Shown here piece by piece: positions 59,065-64,000 of a stretch of DNA of 64,000 nucleotides. The DNA lies in the NCBI GenBank assembly GCA_001630475.1, contig KV419446.1, positions 20,408 through 84,407 on the forward strand, given 5' to 3'. The notes under the pieces are model-generated. The model saw only the letters and a list, made by a program, of their open reading frames with translations. It had not been told where the DNA came from and did not search any database. The translations under genes were made by a program, and so were the position numbers. Position 1 is the first letter of the stretch. Each line of letters starts with the position of its first letter. This DNA is from Sistotremastrum niveocremeum HHB9708. Taxonomy: Eukaryota; Basidiomycota; Agaricomycetes; Sistotremastrales; Sistotremastraceae.

Positions 59065-59528
59065 CGCATCTCCTCCATCTTTCCTGGTATATTCTGAGGG
59101 TTCGCAAAATTGGAATCTTGGTCATCGCTCGACGATTTCTCTGGCGTCTTGCACTTGTCTTCTGTCCTCTCCGCAATAAATTTTAGCTGCTGCGTGTATA
59201 TAGAGTTTTCTAGCATATTGCACAACTGGCCGAACTTATTCGTCGTCGTCAGCCTCGGCCTCGGCGTCAGCAACGTCGATTTGAACTCCGAAGCTTTCGT
59301 CATCGCCAACCGATGAGAATGAGAATCGCAAGCAATCATGCCGATGCTCGTCTATCTTATTCCCCAGCGCGACGATCAAGCGTTGCTTATATCTCAGTTA
59401 TCGACCGAGACCGACCTTGAAGCTTGCGTGGCATCGGCTTTGACGCGACTAGCGATCTGCTATATAGACACTTCGCCCAGGCTCTCTGCCGAACCGTGTC
59501 ACTCAGTGTACTCGATTAAACTACCACT
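59065..59528. other. Spacer between SDR H and I
   Basis: 464 bases with the end of H and promoter of I. Contains the TATATA at 59461. No other gene seen. Confidence 0.45.
59461..59466 (+). promoter_or_regulatory. TATA box for SDR I
   Basis: TATATA followed by G, 63-68 bases upstream of the SDR I start codon at 59529. Confidence 0.45.
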
Positions 59529-60867
59529 ATGGGGGGTATATTCTCTAGCGCGAAACCTACGCTCGACCTTGTCGATCTCAAAGGAAAAGTCATCGTCGTC
59601 ACCGGCGGAAAGTGAGTAGCATTCATCGACACTCTATCTCATCGACTGACGCGGTTTTCAGCTCTGGAATTGGTTATGAGACAATCAAGATCCTAGCGAA
59701 GCAAGGCGCGAAGGTACGTCGACGACCTTCTGTATCAAAAGCCGACATTCAGAAAAGCGAGATAGGTCTATATGGCGGCGAGGAACGAAAGTCGCGTAAT
59801 TGGTGCTATATCAAAACTTGAACATGAAGGAGTTCCTGCTGGGAGTGTGCATTGGCTCAAGCTGGATCTCGGTGATCCCAGACAGGCGAAGAAAGCAGCA
59901 GAGGAGCTTATCACTAAAGAGAAGAGGGTTGATGTTCTCAGTGCGTATCGCATGATTTCTGATTGTTCATGAACTGACGTCTCTCCGACAGTCAATAACG
60001 CCGCCATGTAAGAACCACCTTCTGTAAATAAGCACGAGCTCATACCAAGACGCCCTCAGTATAGACGTGCCGTTCGAGCTAACTTCTGACGGGTTGTCTC
60101 AAACTATGGTCACGAAGTTCGTATTGTCCTACTCTGACTTTCACCCCACGCTCACCGTCAATAGTTACCTCAGCCCCTTCGTCTTTACCAAGACACTCCT
60201 TCCCCTCCTCAAGCAGACTGCGTCACTTCCGGGCTCGGACGTTCGAATAGTTAATGTATGTAATCCTCGTTTGCATCTGGAAGATCAAAGATTCACCCTC
60301 AATGGTCAGGTATCATCCAAAGGCCACAACTTCATCGGCACGGAGAACAACGAGCGACCCCGCTTCGATTCAGTCGAAGCATTCAACAAAACCTTCGGAG
60401 ATGGCTGGAAGGGAACACTAAAGCGCTACGGTACGATCTCGTGCTGATATTTGCAACGAAAGAACACTAATTCCTCGGTAGCATGGTCGAAATTGGCTCA
60501 AATCCTATACACCCGAAGACTGCAAAGAGAGCTCAAAGCCTCCGCAACCCCTATCACAGTAATAGCCATCCACCCGGGAGAGATAAAGACGTCCGGAGTT
60601 ATCTTGAAGAGCGACGTGCCATGGTACATCTCCTTCTTGTATGGCTTGGCGATGTTATTATCCTTCAAATCCGTCGAATACGGCGGCTATACCCCTGCGT
60701 TCGCAGCTGCATCCAAGGAAATCGCTGCGAATAAAGACAAATTCGCGGGAGTGTATTTGGAACCTTATGGAAAGATCGTCAAGGGTTCTAAGTGGGCACG
60801 AAATGATGAGCTTGGCGATGAGCTGTGGACGACTACGGAGAAAATTGTCGAAGGCTTGGGGTTATAG
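59529..60867 (+). CDS. Retinol-dehydrogenase-like SDR I
   Basis: Eight exons (59529-59611, 59662-59713, 59766-59940, 59992-60007, 60060-60116, 60165-60255, 60310-60430, 60482-60867) give 326 aa. It starts MGGIFSSAKPTLDLVDLKGK, then VIVVTGGNSGIG, VYMAARNES, DVLINNAAI, and YAWSK (catalytic Tyr/Lys). It has the same length as SDR F and shares the 175-nt exon 3, IVTGG/NNAAI and YAWSKLAQIL, so F and I are the closest pair although they are 40 kb apart on opposite strands. Two introns use donors GTTCGT and GTACGA, which are weaker than usual but phase-consistent. Substrate unknown. Confidence 0.9.
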
Positions 60868-61275
60868 AAATATATACGTGGATTTCCATTTTTAATAAAA
60901 TTCTTTTCCGCAGCTTCCTCTAGTGCTTCATGGCTATCTTTGTAGGATAGGCTTGGGCATAGTAACCCGCAACATCCATAAACGCTTCCACTACGCTACC
61001 AGTGAGCGGAAGCAGATTGCTGGCCCACGCCGCAGCCGAGCCAAGCCGAAGCGCTTCGGCTCATTGGGATGCGACTGCGGCTCCGAACCGAGTCTCCCAA
61101 GCCTACCCACCATTTCTTCCGCATGTCAGCTATAAGAGGCCGCTCGCAGAAGAAAAGAGACCATTAAACTCACCTTCCTTTCAACCACATTCACTACCAC
61201 TCAACAAATGTCAGGCTCAGTCACCTCCCGTAGTTCGAGAGCTAAGTCAGCTAACGACGGAAGCAGAATTTGACT
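60868..61275. other. Spacer between SDR I and J
   Basis: About 400 bases with the end of I and promoter of J. TATAAGAG at 61131 is about 140 bases before the J start codon. No other gene seen. Confidence 0.4.
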
Positions 61276-62627
61276 ATGGGGAACCTGATCTCGCAGTCAG
61301 AACCGACTCTGAACTTGGTTGACCTACAAGGAAAAGTCGCTATCGTCACCGGTGGGAAGTATGTTATCGTTACTGTGATCTTTCGTTCTTCAACATTCTG
61401 AACTATCTACAGTTCCGGAATCGGCTACGTTACTCTCCAACATCTCGTTCGACAGGGTGCCAAAGTATGTCCTGAAGCCTCTCTTATACTCTCAATATCT
61501 TATCAATACCAGGTCTACATGGCTTCTCGTAACGAGAGTAAAGTTACAGGCGCTATCGCTCAACTCGAAGCCGAAGGAATGGGGACGAAAGGCGGAATGG
61601 TCGAATGGCTCAAACTTGACCTCGATGATCCCCGGAACGCAAAACGCGCAGCTGAGGAGTTCATCGCGAAGGAAGATAGGCTTGATATATTGAGTATGTT
61701 TTCTTGCTTCTTGCGTTTGTTCGCCGGCTGACAGACTTTTGGTTATTTTGGTTAGTTAACAACGCTGGAGGGTATGAAGTCCAGTCGCAACGCTGGCTTG
61801 ACAGACGCTGATCTTCCTATCATCAGAGGCGCATTTCCGTTCTCGTTGACCGACGATGGGATATCCAAAGTCGTCGTAGCCAAGTTCGTTTGATCCATCT
61901 CGTCCGAGTCGACGATAAATATACTGACAACTTGTCAGTTATCTCAGTGCTTATGTCTTCACAAAATGTCTTCTTCCTATTCTGAAGACGACCGCGGCTA
62001 AACCTCAATCGGATGTCCGAATCATAAACGTACGTCTCTGCGTCCCTCGAGATCTTTATCTACGATAAAGGATGTCAGGTTTCCTCAATGGCGCATGGGA
62101 TGATTGGAGAACCGGTTAAATTCGATTCAAAGGAATCCTTCAACGTTCAATTCTCCGGACATTTTATGGGGATGATGAAGCGTTACTGTATGTATTCCAT
62201 CCAATCGAGTTACTTCCTCCATTGACTTGTGTGTTCAGCATTGACCAAGCTCCAACAAATCCTCGTACTCAAATACCTTCAATCTCAACTGACCGCCGAA
62301 GGCGTCGACATCACATGTATCTCCGTCCATCCAGGCGAGATCATGTCTCCCGGAGCCGCACAAGATCTTCCCGACGTCGCATGGCCCCTCCAAATGCTCA
62401 TGCGAGCTTATAAAGCTATTAAATTTTTGCCTGTCAGATACGGAGGTATAACTCCTGCTTTCGCAGCTGCGTCTATCGAAGTTGCGGGTGATAAAGAGAA
62501 GTACAAGGGAGCGTATCTGATTCCGTATGGAAAGATTGAGAAGGCTAGTAAGGAGGCCGAGAATCCCGAGTTGGCGAAGGAACTATATGACACGACTGAA
62601 AAGATAGTCTCGGACTTAGGGATCTGA
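61276..62627 (+). CDS. Retinol-dehydrogenase-like SDR J
   Basis: Eight exons (61276-61358, 61413-61464, 61513-61693, 61756-61771, 61827-61883, 61939-62029, 62079-62187, 62239-62627) give 325 aa. It starts MGNLISQSEPTLNLVDLQGK, then VAIVTGGNSGIG, VYMASRNESK, DILINNAGG, and YSLTK (catalytic Tyr/Lys). Exon 7 is 12 nt shorter than in G-I. It is the most diverged of the four tandem copies. Same predicted role as its paralogs: soluble or membrane-associated NAD(P)-dependent oxidoreductase. Confidence 0.9.
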
Positions 62628-62828
62628 TCGATTTTTACCGTCTATCGCGATACTCTTGTCGTAGTCCACACAGTGAATATCGCCAGGAACAGATTGACTT
62701 CCGGCTAATAAAATCTACTAGAGGAATGCAACGGATATATCGGTTCCCATTAGCCGTTCGTAAGTTACGTATCATTCAACGTGCCGCAAGCAGCCCTACC
62801 CTCGACGACAACCTGAACAGCTAGAGAT

Positions 62829-64000
62829 ATGAATGGCCTATACGAAATGCCAACTGAAACAATTCTCCGTATACTTGAGGAACTTGGGATAGCAGACATG
62901 GTCTCGGTCGCGATGGTACGTACCTTTCGCCCAGCGAATTCGACCCTAATCCGAGCCAACTGCTCTAGACATGTTCACGTTTTCGCGAGCTGGTCATATC
63001 ATCTCGGGTTCTGGCGAAAGCTTACGATCATGATCGGTTGCTTCGAAACAATGCGCATCGTGCGATCGATCCGTTGGATCTCTTCAAAGAATCACTCCGA
63101 GCGATACACCTTGACCGTCACCTACGGTCAGCCCGTGCGATAAGTCCTCACAGGTACACAACCATCCACCAACCCAGTCGCTCGAGATCGATCCACGATT
63201 TCTGTCAGGGAAATTCTACCGATGTTGTCGTTTTGAGACAGGAGACAACCTTCACCCTCCTGTGTGTCGATAATCCCGTCTTAAAAGCGGATTATGTTGT
63301 GCAGTCAGCCATCAATGGCGATAACGCAACTTATCCATTAATTTACTATTCGAGGTTCGAGGTCTTATCAGGATCAGACACCCTGATTCTGGCATTGGTT
63401 GTAACCTACGCCGTTGGAGGTGGATCCGAGCTGCAAATTCACGAGTTTTCAACTGCACAGCACGACTTCGGCTTTCATAGGAAAATTCATCGCAAATCCC
63501 TGACGCATCTTCTGCGAGATGGGTTTGGTTTGGCTGGTGGAATCTGCATACGCGAGCCTTTCGTCTTCTTCCACTGCGCTGTCGGCAAGTCTCAAGCCTC
63601 GATCTCGATCTTGCACAATTGGAACACCGAAGCCTCCAAGTGCTTCTGGTTGCGCTTGAAGTCTAGTGAGATAGCTCATGAAATTAAGGTCGGGCATCTT
63701 TAATACACTGTTGACGGCCTACTCAAAGAAGCACAGAGATTTACACGGATACACAGCGCTATTTTCCACCCTTTGCGGGAGGCAATAGTTGTTATTTCAA
63801 CTACCTCTTACGCACTAGATGAACCGAGAGGTGAATGTGAAACAGTAACACATCTCTCGGAACTCAATCTCGCAGATCTTCTGATCAATCATGAGGATTC
63901 AGTAGAAGTTTTTGAAGACGTTGAACTGAAGCCACTGGCGCATCTGAATCATACGAGCATCCCGGGGTGGCTATCTTCGTCTTTGCCCGGACATCTGATC
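62829..64000 (+). CDS. F-box-like protein (copy 2), runs off the window
   Basis: Exons 62829-62915, 62969-63688 and 63737 to beyond 64000. Exon 1 is 87 nt, exactly as in the copy at 3843-5450, and encodes MNGLYEMPTETILRILEELG; exon 2 begins TCSRFRELVISSRVLAKAYD (copy 1: TCGRFRALIISSRILAGAYD). Exon 3 contains AIFHPLREAIVV (copy 1: AFFHPLRDSLVI). The second intron (63689-63736) has a GTCGGG donor, which is unusual; the acceptor was chosen to keep phase 0. The 3' end is outside the window. Presumed SCF substrate adaptor of unknown target. Confidence 0.75.

Overview
The window is nuclear DNA of a fungus, most likely a basidiomycete of the Agaricomycete type. Nearly every gene is split by several short GT..AG introns of about 45-65 bases, exons as small as 16 nt occur, and the protein set fits: fungal-type P450, CE16 GDSL esterase, Spherulin-4/GH135-like protein, Cdh1, RBR ligase, F-box and BTB proteins. 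The taxon is inferred from gene structure and families, not from a marker gene. Almost all coding calls are spliced models built by reading exon ends and checking phase and motif continuity.

Layout. 0-10.7 kb: small single-pass membrane protein (319-704), GDSL esterase (1141-2456, -), F-box-like protein (3843-5450, -), RNase H1 N-domain (viroplasmin-like) protein (6035-6612), class II aldolase/adducin (7609-8883), HAPSTR1-like protein with an Arg/Glu repeat (9283-10633). 12.4-20 kb: P450 (12391-14355), SDR 'A' (15397-16598), interrupted BTB gene (17079-17960, -), SDR 'F' with an apparent ACG start (18441-19803, -). 20.7-23.6 kb: three consecutive single-TM proteins with the same intron placement as the 319-704 gene. 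25.5-36.4 kb: omega-like GST (25552-26593), decayed SDR 'B' (27441-28734), TRIAD3/RNF216-like RBR E3 ligase (30393-34712), SDR 'C' (35225-36429, -). 38.5-53.9 kb: Spherulin-4/GH135-like protein (-), unrecognised conserved-looking protein (40740-41758), SDR 'D' (-), a gene-poor stretch holding one 40-aa secreted peptide, SDR 'E' (-), Cdh1/Fzr1 (52062-53907, -). 56-64 kb: four head-to-tail retinol-dehydrogenase-like SDRs 'G-J', then a second F-box-like paralog running off the window.

The dominant theme is local gene amplification. Ten SDR loci fall into two subfamilies, each with its own nearly invariant exon pattern: A-E have seven exons (49, 35, 191-206, 67, 317, 152-155, 29 nt) and F-J have eight (77-83, 52, 175/181, 16, 57, 91, 109-121, 386-398 nt). 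The copies are at different stages of divergence: B is a pseudogene, G has lost its catalytic Tyr, F has lost its ATG. With a P450, a GST, a class II aldolase and an esterase, the region looks like an accessory oxidoreductive or detoxification neighbourhood, but no substrate or shared pathway can be read from sequence. Housekeeping regulators (Cdh1, RBR ligase, HAPSTR1-like) lie between the amplified genes. I recognised no intact transposon, virus-derived element, rRNA, tRNA or CRISPR.
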